In this document: positions 1 to 8,089 of the stretch, in pieces
How positions within the stretch are numbered: position 1 is the first letter of the stretch
Layout of the letters: each line of letters starts with the position of its first letter
Assembly (NCBI GenBank): GCA_017651065.1
Contig: JAGCDP010000037.1
Coordinates: forward strand, 1-64,000
DNA: 64,000 nucleotides
Origin: Treponema sp.
GTDB lineage: Bacteria; Spirochaetota; Spirochaetia; Treponematales; Treponemataceae
Direction of reading: 5' to 3'
Position numbers and translations under genes: made by a program
Notes under the pieces: generated by a model
What the model saw: the letters and a program-made list of their open reading frames with translations, nothing else
Databases searched by the model: none
What the model was told of the DNA's origin: nothing

Positions 1-111
1 CAAATGATGGAGGAACTGATAACAGATTTTATTCAGTTCTACAACAAAGACCGCATACAAAAAAAATTAGGCTGGAAATCACCAAAGACTTTCGGCCTAA
101 AATGTGCGTAA
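1..111 (+). pseudogene. IS3-family transposase (OrfB) C-terminal end, cut by window edge
   Basis: Reading from base 1 gives 36 codons and a TAA at 109-111. The peptide contains YNKDRIQKKLGWKSP, the typical C-terminal signature of IS3/IS150-group integrase-type transposases (Y-N-x-x-R-x-Q-x-x-L-x-x-x-S-P). Only the tail of the DDE domain is visible, so intactness upstream cannot be judged. The inverted-repeat-like end of the element follows directly, which supports the call. Confidence 0.8.
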
Positions 112-112
112 T

Positions 113-140
113 GACTGTCTAAAAAAATGGGGTCAGTACA
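113..140. mobile_element. Right end / terminal inverted repeat of the IS3-family element
   Basis: Bases 129-140 read GGGGTCAGTACA, whose complement TGTACTGACCCC is a typical IS150-group terminal repeat beginning with TG. It lies 2 bp after the transposase stop codon. The left end is outside the window, so the inverted repeat and target duplication cannot be compared. Confidence 0.6.
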
Positions 141-165
141 TGCGTTGCTCACTACCCCCTCGCCT

Positions 166-180
166 AGGGGCTCTGCCCCT
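166..180. repeat. GC-rich hairpin downstream of the lipoprotein gene
   Basis: AGGGGC-TCT-GCCCCT is a perfect 6-bp stem with a 3-nt loop, in a GC-rich patch (about 151-192) unlike its AT-rich surroundings. It sits just beyond the 3' end of the minus-strand lipoprotein gene but has no T tract, so it may be a dispersed repeat rather than an intrinsic terminator. Confidence 0.4.
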
Positions 181-204
181 AAAACCCCGGGAGAAAACTA
201 TATA

Positions 205-708
205 TTAGTAAGCATTATTCTGTGCCCAGTTCAAAATGAGCTGAGACAAGATTAATTCAGGTTTAAATTTTCCATTAGCAAATGCATCTGAAATATCTAC
301 TGCAATTGTTGGAGGATTCTGTGGCTGAATTTTTCCGGTAACAACTAATGCATCCCACAGTCCAGGACCAAACTGAGATGGCTGAAACTGTTTTGTTCCA
401 CCTGTTACTATATCAGCATTTACTGTTATAGGACTCAATGATCCGCCATATTGTATCTCTTGCTGATGTGTTGTTACAAAACATATCTTAAGACCATCAG
501 TTTTATTATAATATAAATACAAATCAGCATTTTTAAGTAAACCATCTTTAGTGCTATCTTCTGTATCAGCTTCTGCTATAGGAAGATTCAACTGGGTATT
601 ATATTTATACCATTTGTTATATGTCTCTTCCAGAACACCACATCCGCTCAACATAAATACACTTGCCAAAACTACTAATCCGGCAAATAATTTAAAAACC
701 TTCTTCAT
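205..708 (-). CDS. Small lipoprotein of unknown function
   Basis: A 167-residue protein beginning MKKVFKLFAG with a hydrophobic signal segment and the lipobox LSGC at about residues 20-23, so it should be lipidated and membrane-anchored. The ATG at 708 is chosen because GGAG lies six bases upstream; an in-frame TTG at 720 overlaps that ribosome-binding site. No domain is recognised in the mature part. The gene is isolated beside an IS3-element end, and its 3' end lies near a GC hairpin. Function unknown. Confidence 0.75.
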   Translation of the reverse strand: MKKVFKLFAGLVVLASVFMLSGCGVLEETYNKWYKYNTQLNLPIAEADTEDSTKDGLLKNADLYLYYNKTDGLKICFVTTHQQEIQYGGSLSPITVNADIVTGGTKQFQPSQFGPGLWDALVVTGKIQPQNPPTIAVDISDAFANGKFKPELILSQLILNWAQNNAY

Positions 709-808
709 AAGAAACTCCAAAAATATATAAAATCACCGGCACTGCACAGGCAGACCTGAAGAACTTTTTATTTAATTTCTATTATTATAACGCATTAAAA
801 AGTATATG

Positions 809-1408
809 TCAAAAAACTATTTGATCGGGGGTAAAAAATCTGTATTGGCCGGGCTGCAAATCTTGAGGAAGTTCAAAAGCTCCTATTGCAGTTCGTTCAA
901 GCGCTGTAACTTCATTTCCAAGTGCCCTGAATATGCGGCGCACCTCGTGAAATTTACCTTCGGTTACTGTAATTTTACAGGTATCTTCCTTTATAAAGTG
1001 CAGTTTTGCAGGAGCAGCCTCTTGTTCAGGCGCCTTTTTTTCAGGTGGAAGCGTAAGGCCTGCTGCTGCTTTGGTAATATATTCTTTTTGAAGTTCTGCA
1101 TTTACGGGATTTTTTAAAGTGGCAAGGTAGGTTTTGGTAATTTGTGCCTTTATGCATGGCCCTTCGACAGGCTCAGGGACCCCGGAGGCAATTCTGTGCG
1201 AAAACATTCCATCGGTTGTGAGCAGGAGCAGACCACTTGTATCTGCATCAAGTCTTCCTATTGTGTGCAGACGGTGACCACGCTTGGCATTTTTTACAAG
1301 GGCTTGTAATTCAGGGGGCAAAAGTTCATAAACTGTTTTGTGAGAATCACTAGCAGCAGAACACACATAGCCTTTGGGCTTGTTCATAACTAAATAGATT
1401 TCTGCCAT
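809..1408 (-). CDS. 16S rRNA pseudouridine synthase, RsuA/RluB-like
   Basis: About 200 residues. It carries the RsuA-type opening MNKPKGYVCS and the catalytic motif GRLDADTSGLLLLTTDG, whose first Asp attacks uridine in this family, followed by KTYLATL and GKFHEVRRIFRALG, typical of small-subunit pseudouridine synthases. The ATG at 1408 follows the upstream methyltransferase stop with a 1-bp gap, so the two are probably co-transcribed. An N-terminal S4 domain seems to be absent. In the middle (VPEPVEGP, DNA 1160-1183) it carries an in-frame copy of a dispersed repeat also found in four other genes here. Confidence 0.85.
   Translation of the reverse strand: MAEIYLVMNKPKGYVCSAASDSHKTVYELLPPELQALVKNAKRGHRLHTIGRLDADTSGLLLLTTDGMFSHRIASGVPEPVEGPCIKAQITKTYLATLKNPVNAELQKEYITKAAAGLTLPPEKKAPEQEAAPAKLHFIKEDTCKITVTEGKFHEVRRIFRALGNEVTALERTAIGAFELPQDLQPGQYRFFTPDQIVF
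1160..1183. repeat. Dispersed CCTTCGACAGGCTCAGG repeat inside the pseudouridine synthase gene
   Basis: A CCTTCGACAGGCTCAGG core, read on the coding (minus) strand as VPEPVEGP. It is one of five coding copies in this window, at 1160, 2257, 8563, 19416 and 21868. The sequence is palindrome-like and is known to me as a common interspersed repeat in many bacterial genomes. Confidence 0.75.
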
Positions 1409-1409
1409 G

Positions 1410-2375
1410 CTAGTCCTGTTTTTTCTGCAGTTGGGCAGTATTGCGTTCCCAGAAAACTCCGTCACTGTAGCCCTGAATTGATTTATCTTGGTCTGCAAGA
1501 TTCAGTCTTTTCTGGGCAAGCAGACAGTATTCTTCGTTCATTTCTATTCCGCAGTAATGGCGGCCAAGCTTTTTTGCAACAACACTTGCAGTTCCGCTTC
1601 CCAGGAACGGATCAAATATAATGTCACCAGGTCGTGAACTTGCAAGGATAAGTTTTGCATAAAGCTTTTCAGGCTTTTGTGTCGGATGGTCAGTATTTTC
1701 GGGCATAGACCAGAACGGTACGCTTATGTCATCCCAAAAGTTAGAAGGATAAGTAAGTCGGTAATTTCCGTCATCACTTTCTTCCCAGTCCTTTGGCTTT
1801 CCGTCTACTTTGTAGGGAGCAATTACGCGTCGCTTCTGCTTTACAGCTTCTACATCAAAATAATAATCGTCAGCATTTTTTACACCAAACCAGATATCTT
1901 CCATAGAGTTCTTCCAGTTTGATTTAGCCCCTCTCCCCTTTTCACGCTGCCAGGTAATGCGGTTCAAAACAGTAAGCTCTTTTTCCATAGCCCTTTGCAA
2001 AGCAGAAGTACATTTCCAGTCCCCGCAAAGATAAAGCGACCCGTTAGGTTTAAGCTTTTTGCAAACAAGAGGAAACCAGCTTGCAAGGTATTCGTCGTAA
2101 GCTTCTTCTGTGCGGGCAGCAAATTTATTTCCGTTAAAATCTTTTGTCAGGTTGTATGGCGGGTCAATTATAATAAGGTCTGCGAAAGCATCCGGGAGTA
2201 ATGGAAGGGCGTCTAAAAGGTTGGCGTTGATTGTCTGGTCAAGGTATTTATCAAGTGGCCCTTCGACATGCTCAGGAACCACAAGCGATTTACGCAGTTC
2301 ATTCCTTTCATCATCTGTAAGAGTAATTGTCCTGTTACGTGGCGCACGATTATTATTATTCATATTTAAAAACAC
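1410..2375 (-). CDS. Site-specific DNA methyltransferase (DNA-cytosine or adenine N-type)
   Basis: Contains the N4/N6 amino-methyltransferase motif DPPYNL (motif IV) near residue 70 and the AdoMet-binding FDPFLGSGT motif (motif I) near residue 255. Motif IV before motif I indicates the beta class. Product: AdoMet-dependent methylation of adenine N6 or cytosine N4. No cognate restriction enzyme is adjacent, so it may be an orphan. An in-frame dispersed repeat (VPEHVEGP) lies near residue 35. The start is uncertain: GTG at 2375 has AGGGG at close spacing, while ATG at 2363 lacks a well-spaced site. Confidence 0.85.
   Translation of the reverse strand: MFLNMNNNNRAPRNRTITLTDDERNELRKSLVVPEHVEGPLDKYLDQTINANLLDALPLLPDAFADLIIIDPPYNLTKDFNGNKFAARTEEAYDEYLASWFPLVCKKLKPNGSLYLCGDWKCTSALQRAMEKELTVLNRITWQREKGRGAKSNWKNSMEDIWFGVKNADDYYFDVEAVKQKRRVIAPYKVDGKPKDWEESDDGNYRLTYPSNFWDDISVPFWSMPENTDHPTQKPEKLYAKLILASSRPGDIIFDPFLGSGTASVVAKKLGRHYCGIEMNEEYCLLAQKRLNLADQDKSIQGYSDGVFWERNTAQLQKKQD
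2257..2280. repeat. Dispersed CCTTCGACAGGCTCAGG-type repeat inside the methyltransferase gene
   Basis: A copy with one change (CCTTCGACATGCTCAGG), read in frame on the minus strand as VPEHVEGP. Confidence 0.7.
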
Positions 2376-2377
2376 TT

Positions 2378-2451
2378 GCCCCTAAGCGTTGCCGGTTGCA
2401 CACAAACTTCATACTCGTTCTGTTTGTGCGCGGACGGCAAGGCTTAGGGGC
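2378..2451. repeat. Long imperfect palindrome between gpmI and the methyltransferase
   Basis: The arms GCCCCTAAGCGTTGCCG and CGGCAAGGCTTAGGGGC, with inner arms CACAAAC/GTTTGTG, pair over roughly 28 bp with a few mismatches and a central loop near 2410-2420. It fills the intergenic space and could act as the gpmI terminator region or be a small palindromic repeat element. The methyltransferase start lies at its left edge. Confidence 0.6.
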
Positions 2452-2465
2452 CTTGTTGATTTTAT

Positions 2466-4130
2466 TTATTTCAAATTGATAATCGACTTGTCATAATCAG
2501 CAGGAGGCACATAACCCATAAGAGTCATAAGTGTGCTTGGCCATGAGCTGATTCCAAGACCGTCGTTGAGCTTTGTATTGTCGTATTCGCCCTTGTATTC
2601 CGGGTCGTAGATAATACCAGGAACAGGGTTGAGCGAGTGAGAAGTCTTTGCTTTTGGTTCTCCGTCTGCATCCTTCTTTACGCTGCCGTCCTTTCCGTGC
2701 TCGTACATATCGTCAGAGTTTCCGTGGTCTGCTGTAAGACAGAGGATACCACCGGCTTCTTCAATAGCTGCCTTAAGGCGTCCAAGCTGCAGGTCCATTC
2801 CTTCCATAGAGCAAACTACTGCGTTGAATACACCAGTGTGTCCAACCATATCACCATTAGGGAAGTTCAAGCGGATGTGGTCATACTTACCGCTCTTGAT
2901 TGCTTCAATTACTTTGTCTGTAATTTCTGCACACTTCATCCATGGGCGCTGTTCAAATGGAACTACGTCAGATGGAACTTCAATATAATCTTCGAGTTTT
3001 TCATCAAACTTACCCTGCTTGTTTCCGTTGAAGAAGTATGTTACGTGTCCGTACTTCTGTGTTTCAGAAATTGCAAGAAGCTTTACGCCTGTCTTTGTAA
3101 GATATTCACCCATTGTGCGGTCAATGCTTGGTGGATTTACAAGGTACTGTGCAGGAACATGAGCATCTCCGTCGTATTCCATCATTCCGGCATATTCAAC
3201 AGCTGGAACGCGAACACGGTCAAATGGAAGATCTCCGCCCTTAGGTGTTTCAAATGCGCGTGTCATTTCAAGAGCACGGTCACCGCGGAAGTTGAAGTAG
3301 ATAACGCTGTCGCCGTCTTCAATTGTTCCAACCGGCTTTCCGTCCTTTTCAATTACGAACTCATGCATATCCTGGTCGAGTACGCCTGGGATTTCTGCAC
3401 GGTATGTTTCAATTGCTTTTGTAGCAGATTCAAACTTGCGGCCTTCACCAAGTACGTGAGCTTTCCATCCGCGTTCTACCATAGACCAGTCTGCATTGTA
3501 GCGATCCATAGTCATGTACATACGTCCACCACCAGAAGCAATCTGGTAATCAACTCCTGCAAAGCCTGCAAGGAATTCTTCAAGTGGAGTAATATAGTTC
3601 AAGGCAGAAGTAGGATCTACGTCACGTCCGTCCAGGAGAGCGTGTACGCGGAGTTTTTTAACTCCATCCTTGCTTGCCTGTGTAATCATTGCCTTAAGGT
3701 GGTCAATGTGTGAGTGAACGTTTCCGTCAGAAACAAGACCAATAAAGTGGAGTGTGCTGCCCTTGTCGTTTACGTTTTTAACAAGCTTTTTCCAGGTATC
3801 TGCAGCAAACATAGAACCGTTTGCAATTGACTCACCTACAAGCTTTGCACCCTGAGCAAATACACGTCCACAACCCATAGCATTGTGTCCTACTTCAGAG
3901 TTACCCATATCATCATCGCTTGGAAGACCTACAGCAGTTCCGTGTGCCTTAAGCTTTGTATGAGGGCAGTTTGCAGTAAACCAATCAAGATACTTCATGC
4001 GGCTTGCCTTTACAGCATCACCTTCTTCGTATTTTCCATATCCAACACCGTCCATAATTACAAGAACGACAGGACCACGACGACCCTTCCAGTTAGGGTT
4101 CTTTTCCAATGCGTGCATTGTTTCTGACAT
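2466..4130 (-). CDS. gpmI: 2,3-bisphosphoglycerate-independent phosphoglycerate mutase
   Basis: A 554-residue metalloenzyme interconverting 3- and 2-phosphoglycerate in glycolysis. Diagnostic motifs are VVLVIMDGVGYG at the N-terminus, the nucleophilic serine in MGNSEVGHNAMGCGR, LLDGRDVDPTSAL, and the metal-binding TADHGNSDDM near residue 490. Length fits the alkaline-phosphatase superfamily iPGM type. The start ATG at 4130 has AGGAG 11 bases upstream. It appears to be monocistronic and ends against a long palindrome. Confidence 0.95.
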   Translation of the reverse strand: MSETMHALEKNPNWKGRRGPVVLVIMDGVGYGKYEEGDAVKASRMKYLDWFTANCPHTKLKAHGTAVGLPSDDDMGNSEVGHNAMGCGRVFAQGAKLVGESIANGSMFAADTWKKLVKNVNDKGSTLHFIGLVSDGNVHSHIDHLKAMITQASKDGVKKLRVHALLDGRDVDPTSALNYITPLEEFLAGFAGVDYQIASGGGRMYMTMDRYNADWSMVERGWKAHVLGEGRKFESATKAIETYRAEIPGVLDQDMHEFVIEKDGKPVGTIEDGDSVIYFNFRGDRALEMTRAFETPKGGDLPFDRVRVPAVEYAGMMEYDGDAHVPAQYLVNPPSIDRTMGEYLTKTGVKLLAISETQKYGHVTYFFNGNKQGKFDEKLEDYIEVPSDVVPFEQRPWMKCAEITDKVIEAIKSGKYDHIRLNFPNGDMVGHTGVFNAVVCSMEGMDLQLGRLKAAIEEAGGILCLTADHGNSDDMYEHGKDGSVKKDADGEPKAKTSHSLNPVPGIIYDPEYKGEYDNTKLNDGLGISSWPSTLMTLMGYVPPADYDKSIINLK

Positions 4131-4189
4131 ATATAAAAATCTCCTGAGTTAAATTTATTCTTTCTAAATATACAGTTTTTTTTGAGTAT

Positions 4190-5443
4190 TTACAATGTAC
4201 TCATTTTATACAATTCTTCGGTTGCAATGCGGGCTTTTGCTACAATGTCGCCTGATTGTTTTGGGAAGCAGTAATACAAAGTTTTCATATCGCCGATGCA
4301 GATCATATCGCCTATTTCGTACCAGTAGTAGTCGGAATAAAGGCTGTAGCTTGCTTTTGGAGACTGTTCGTAGTGAAGCTTGCCGTTGCAGCCGTCTAAG
4401 ACAAAGCCTTTGTTGTCGTGTTTTAAGGTACCCTCGCCTACATGGTAAATTGCCTTTGTGTCTACGAGCATATAGATTTCTACAGGAACATCAAGCTTGT
4501 AGGTGCCTTGGGCAAGTTCCTGACGAACCTGCTCGCGTTCCCAGCGGAACCAGGCCGGAACAGAAGAAAAAGGTTTTGCAGGATCTAGCGTTCCGTCTTC
4601 CAGAAGCGTCCATTTTGTACCACAGGCACTACAGATAAGGTTTATTCCTTTACCAAGCATTTTTCCTTCGGCTCCACAGCTGCTGCATTTATACAAAACT
4701 CTGTTCAGGTAATCTGTGCGGAAAGGTTCTGTGATTTTTACATTGTTCTGTTTCTGCCATTCCCAGTTATCAAAGCTGAATTCTTTTTTCAGGATTTCGT
4801 TCAGCTCATCAACAGACTTTTTCTGAATGTCTTCGCGTGACAAAAGATATTTAACATCTGCGCTAATATCAACCTTACGTTTTTGAAGATTGTTATAAAG
4901 CGGGTCACGTGCAAAGGCTCCGTAAGTTCTAACCATTACAACAGGAACATCAAAAAGCTTAAGACATTTTCCAAGAGTTGCAGGTAATGGGGTTGCAGTT
5001 CCGTCAAAGGAATAGCTTGCTTCGGGGTACATGAGCACAGAAGTATGCAGTTTATCAAAGGCGTACTTCATATTGCGCACAAGTACAAAATCAGTTACGA
5101 ACTTATTTGTTGGAATACAGCCAAGACTTCTCATGAGTGATTTTTTACCGACAAAGCCGTCGCTTGTACATACAATATTAAACGGGCGGTCTGCAAAAAC
5201 AGTTTCGGCAATAAGAAGGTCTGTAAAACAGGAATGGTTCATAAGAATAAGACAAGGTTCGCAGCGGCCAAGCTTTTCCATATCAATGTAATTTGCCTTG
5301 AAGTTAGTTGCCTTAAGTTCACCCTTACCAAGCAGCACCATAAGACGGCGCCAGAACAAGCCGGGACGAATTGGCTTTTTTGAAGGCTCGGGTTTGAGGG
5401 CAAGAACCTGCTCGTATGATAATTCTTTTACGACTGTTTTCAT
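4190..5443 (-). CDS. PlsC-like acyltransferase with zinc-ribbon insert
   Basis: 417 residues. The first half has a glycerolipid acyltransferase signature: NHSCFTD (H-x4-D catalytic pair) near residue 69 and MYPEAS further on. The second half holds a CSSCG-(about 16)-CSACG pair that looks like a zinc ribbon, then a long C-terminal region without a recognised family. Probable role: acyl transfer to lysophosphatidate or another lipid at the inner membrane. The zinc-ribbon tail is unusual for PlsC. Its start overlaps the end of the upstream Nudix gene, implying translational coupling. Confidence 0.75.
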   Translation of the reverse strand: MKTVVKELSYEQVLALKPEPSKKPIRPGLFWRRLMVLLGKGELKATNFKANYIDMEKLGRCEPCLILMNHSCFTDLLIAETVFADRPFNIVCTSDGFVGKKSLMRSLGCIPTNKFVTDFVLVRNMKYAFDKLHTSVLMYPEASYSFDGTATPLPATLGKCLKLFDVPVVMVRTYGAFARDPLYNNLQKRKVDISADVKYLLSREDIQKKSVDELNEILKKEFSFDNWEWQKQNNVKITEPFRTDYLNRVLYKCSSCGAEGKMLGKGINLICSACGTKWTLLEDGTLDPAKPFSSVPAWFRWEREQVRQELAQGTYKLDVPVEIYMLVDTKAIYHVGEGTLKHDNKGFVLDGCNGKLHYEQSPKASYSLYSDYYWYEIGDMICIGDMKTLYYCFPKQSGDIVAKARIATEELYKMSTL

Positions 5444-5934
5444 TAATTCTCCTGCACGGCGCGGACCATTTTTCCGTCTAAATATTCTACTTTCATCGAA
5501 AAAAATGGTGCATGCTTTTCTATTAAATCAAGGAATAAAACATCACTTTCCCATTGAGGCAAATCTTTCATTTTTTCTTTTGGTACCCAGGCAAGTTCAC
5601 CTTCATCACACTGCGGAAGATCCTCTGCAGTACGACCTTCAGGTACAGAAAAATCACCACACCAGAAAAGATGCATAAGTTCATAATAAGGTTCGGTTCC
5701 ATCGCTTGTGCGTGAAACAAAAGTAACGAGTCCACGGTATTCGGGTTTATTCAAAACAAAACCGGTTTCTTCCTTCACCTCGCGGATTACGCAATCAAAG
5801 GGACTTTCACAGTTTTCAAATTTTCCGCCGATTCCAATCCATTTATCTTTATTAACATCCTTTTGTTTTTTTGTGCGGTGGAGCATTAAATATGAATTGT
5901 TTTTTTCTATATAACAGAGTGTTGTACTAATCAT
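5443..5934 (-). CDS. Nudix hydrolase (MutT/8-oxo-dGTP-type)
   Basis: 163 residues with a full Nudix box, GGKFENCES...REVKEETGF (G-x5-E-x7-R-E-x2-E-E-x-G), at about residues 37-59. The N-terminal YLMLHRTKK resembles oxidised-nucleotide or ADP-ribose hydrolases. Likely hydrolyses a nucleoside diphosphate linked to another moiety, in the cytoplasm. Its start overlaps the end of the Lgt-family gene and its stop touches the acyltransferase start, so the three probably form one unit. Confidence 0.85.
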   Translation of the reverse strand: MISTTLCYIEKNNSYLMLHRTKKQKDVNKDKWIGIGGKFENCESPFDCVIREVKEETGFVLNKPEYRGLVTFVSRTSDGTEPYYELMHLFWCGDFSVPEGRTAEDLPQCDEGELAWVPKEKMKDLPQWESDVLFLDLIEKHAPFFSMKVEYLDGKMVRAVQEN

Positions 5935-6694
5935 TTTGAATTTCTGTTGCCTCTACTTGTCTTACTTTATCATTTTTGCGGATTTTTATCAAAACAATAA
6001 GGATTATGCCGGCAGTGAATAAAATCAGACTGATTATTTGTGAAATTGAAAGAGAAATACCTGTTTCAAAGCTCACCCTTCCTCTTGCTTCGTCGCCCCG
6101 CAGAAACTCAAGAAAAAAGCGCAGGATGGAATAGTAAAGAATGTAATATAGGAATAATGATATCCCCGTCATCCCGAACTCGTTTCGGGATCTCTTACAA
6201 ACAAGCCCCAGAATCACAAATGCAAACGCAAAAAGCAGCAAGGCCTCCAAAAGCTGTACCGGAAAATGGCCTGCAACAGAAAGAGGGCCTGTGTATTCAA
6301 TTCCATAACAGCAGCCGGCACAAAAACATCCTATGCGGCCAAAAGCGTGAACATAAGGAATTACAAAAGCAAAGGTGTTCAAAAAGGTACAGGCATCTGT
6401 TCCGGCAATTTTAATTCCAAGAAAATATCCTGCAATGCCACCAATTAATCCGCCGTAAAAAACAAATCCGCCTTCGATTAAACCTGAAGTCTTTGGATGA
6501 AGAAGCATGTAGCCAAGTACATTAAAAAAATATCGGGGTGAATAAAAATCAAGAATGTAAAGAAGTTTGGCTCCAACAAAACCAAGACCGCCTGCAACTG
6601 CAGAAATTACAATAAAATCATAAAAATTGATATTCTGAACAACACACAACTTTTTGCAGATTGCACCACCGCTCAGAATACCAGTTACGATCAT
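5927..6694 (-). CDS. Prolipoprotein diacylglyceryl transferase family protein (Lgt-like)
   Basis: Polytopic membrane protein with the Lgt family core HAFGRIGCFCAGCCYG near residue 115, which replaces the canonical GRIGNFxNGE, and HFPVQLLEA near residue 145. This variant looks like an Lgt paralogue. The frame stays open upstream of the ATG at 6694 to a stop near 6758, and the codons just before it spell LPLYGL, which matches the usual Lgt N-terminal YGLM. No standard start codon with a good ribosome-binding site is visible there, so the N-terminus is either non-canonical or lost. An in-frame palindromic repeat lies at 6165-6195. Confidence 0.75.
   Translation of the reverse strand: MIVTGILSGGAICKKLCVVQNINFYDFIVISAVAGGLGFVGAKLLYILDFYSPRYFFNVLGYMLLHPKTSGLIEGGFVFYGGLIGGIAGYFLGIKIAGTDACTFLNTFAFVIPYVHAFGRIGCFCAGCCYGIEYTGPLSVAGHFPVQLLEALLLFAFAFVILGLVCKRSRNEFGMTGISLFLYYILYYSILRFFLEFLRGDEARGRVSFETGISLSISQIISLILFTAGIILIVLIKIRKNDKVRQVEATEIQND
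6165..6195. repeat. Dispersed palindrome inside the Lgt-like gene
   Basis: TCCCGAA-CTCGT-TTCGGGA (6172-6190) with flanking CCCGTCA; a common bacterial interspersed repeat type, here translated in frame on the minus strand as part of KRSRNEFGMTGI between two membrane segments. Confidence 0.65.
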
Positions 6695-6770
6695 AAGACC
6701 GTAAAGAGGCAGTTTTATAAAACCAAGATTTATAAACGGGAACGTAAACCAGATTCCTTAAGGAAAGTCT

Positions 6771-7049
6771 TTAGTCAAAGAATCCCATTCCGTCAAGAAT
6801 GCTTGCTCCGGCTCCAATACAGGTAATACAAGCTACTGTAACAATAAGTCCCCAGCAGAGTGCAACAATTCCAAGAATCATACCTGTTTTGGCAGTTTTT
6901 TTCTGTTCACCACCGGCCTTCATTCCTAATGCACCAAAAATAATAGCAAGAATACCGCAAACTGAACCAATCCAGCCCATTCCGGCTGCACCACCACCAA
7001 TTGCAATTACAAGGGAAACAATTCCCAAAACTAAAGCTGCTGTATGCAT
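6771..7049 (-). CDS. Small two-helix membrane protein (DUF4190-like)
   Basis: 92 residues with two Gly/Ala/Ile-rich hydrophobic stretches, ALVLGIVSLVIAIGGG and TGMILGIVALCWGLIV, separated by a GMKAGGEQKKTAK loop. The repeated A-x-x-LGI pattern is typical of DUF4190-type proteins of unknown function. RBS AGGAG precedes the ATG at 7049. It lies upstream of the Lgt-like gene on the same strand and may share its transcript. Confidence 0.65.
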   Translation of the reverse strand: MHTAALVLGIVSLVIAIGGGAAGMGWIGSVCGILAIIFGALGMKAGGEQKKTAKTGMILGIVALCWGLIVTVACITCIGAGASILDGMGFFD

Positions 7050-7095
7050 AACGCTCCTCCTGATTAAAATATTATATCACAGAATCTCAGGAAAA

Positions 7096-7950
7096 TCAGA
7101 AAAATAATGATTTAATGTTTGAATCTACAGTTGCATTCAAATCGTCTACTGTAATACCGCGGGCTTGTGCAATGTAATTAAAAACATACTCTACAAGAAC
7201 AGGAGAATTTGCCTGACCACGGAAAGGAACAGGAGCAAGATAAGGTGCGTCTGTTTCTGTAAGAAGGCGGTCCGAAGGAATAAAACGGATTAATTCCTGC
7301 ATCTGTTCGAGCTTTGATTTTTTTGTGTAAGTTATGCCGCCGCCAAGTGCAATGTACCAGCCAAGGTCTAAAAAGGCACGGGCTTCTTCAATGCCGTAGC
7401 TGTAACAGTGGATAATTCCATTGTGATAACCTATGTTTTTTATACAGTCCAATGTGTCCTGGAATGCGTCGCGGCTGTGAACAATTACAGGAAGTTTAAG
7501 TTCACGGGCAAGTTCAATATGTGCTTCAAAAAGTTCGCGTTCTCCACGGTAAACCTGTTCATCAAAATCTTCTTCCGAGCGGCCGTCTTCTCCACTTGGA
7601 TTCCAGTGATGGTCAATTCCACACTCACCTATTGCAATGATTGAGTCCGGGGTAATAGAATCGCGCAAAAGCTTCATCTGATTGTCTCTGTCTTTGATGC
7701 TGTCTACATCCGGCCAGATTCCTGCTGAAAAATACATAAAGGAACGGGCTTTATCTGCAAGAGCGGAATCTGTAATTCCCGCAATACATTTTTCTACGGC
7801 AAGTTGTCTTCCTTTTAGATCTCCGGCGCGGGTACCAATATCAAGTCCAAAAAAGCAGTTACGCTGGGCCATTGTTGTTAAAACTTCAACACCGTCGACA
7901 CCGCGTTCTTCTGTCATCATTTTAAAGTGAAAGTGTGTATCTGAAAACAT
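7096..7950 (-). CDS. tatD: TatD-family metal-dependent hydrolase/DNase
   Basis: 284 residues of the amidohydrolase TIM-barrel fold. Metal ligands are visible in DTHFHF at the N-terminus, GECGIDHHW near residue 108, VIVHSRD, IIHCYS, and TETDAPYLAPVPFRG near residue 233. TatD proteins are Mg-dependent 3'-5' exonucleases on DNA/RNA. Its start faces a non-coding gap holding two dispersed repeats, and it is divergent from the next gene. Confidence 0.9.
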   Translation of the reverse strand: MFSDTHFHFKMMTEERGVDGVEVLTTMAQRNCFFGLDIGTRAGDLKGRQLAVEKCIAGITDSALADKARSFMYFSAGIWPDVDSIKDRDNQMKLLRDSITPDSIIAIGECGIDHHWNPSGEDGRSEEDFDEQVYRGERELFEAHIELARELKLPVIVHSRDAFQDTLDCIKNIGYHNGIIHCYSYGIEEARAFLDLGWYIALGGGITYTKKSKLEQMQELIRFIPSDRLLTETDAPYLAPVPFRGQANSPVLVEYVFNYIAQARGITVDDLNATVDSNIKSLFF

Positions 7951-7969
7951 AAGATGAGTCTATTGTATA

Positions 7970-8046
7970 ATGGATTGTCGGGTCAAGCCCGACAATGACA
8001 CACGAACTGTTCTCGTCATTGCGAGGAGCGAAGCGACGTGGCAACC
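7970..8046. repeat. Two dispersed palindromic repeats in the tatD / 8090 intergenic gap
   Basis: First: TGTCGGG-TCAAG-CCCGACA around 7976-7994. Second: CGTCATTGCGAGGAGCGAAGCGACG around 8015-8039. Both belong to short interspersed repeat types I recognise from many bacterial genomes. They sit between divergent genes, so any promoters must lie close to the start codons. Confidence 0.7.
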
Positions 8047-8089
8047 AACCTTATTGTATAGTCTCCATTTTACTTCTATAATAATATTT

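Noticed and set aside
2637-3713. 358-codon plus-strand reading frame opposite gpmI
   Set aside because: Antisense shadow of gpmI; Cys/Phe/Val-rich translation with no family resemblance.
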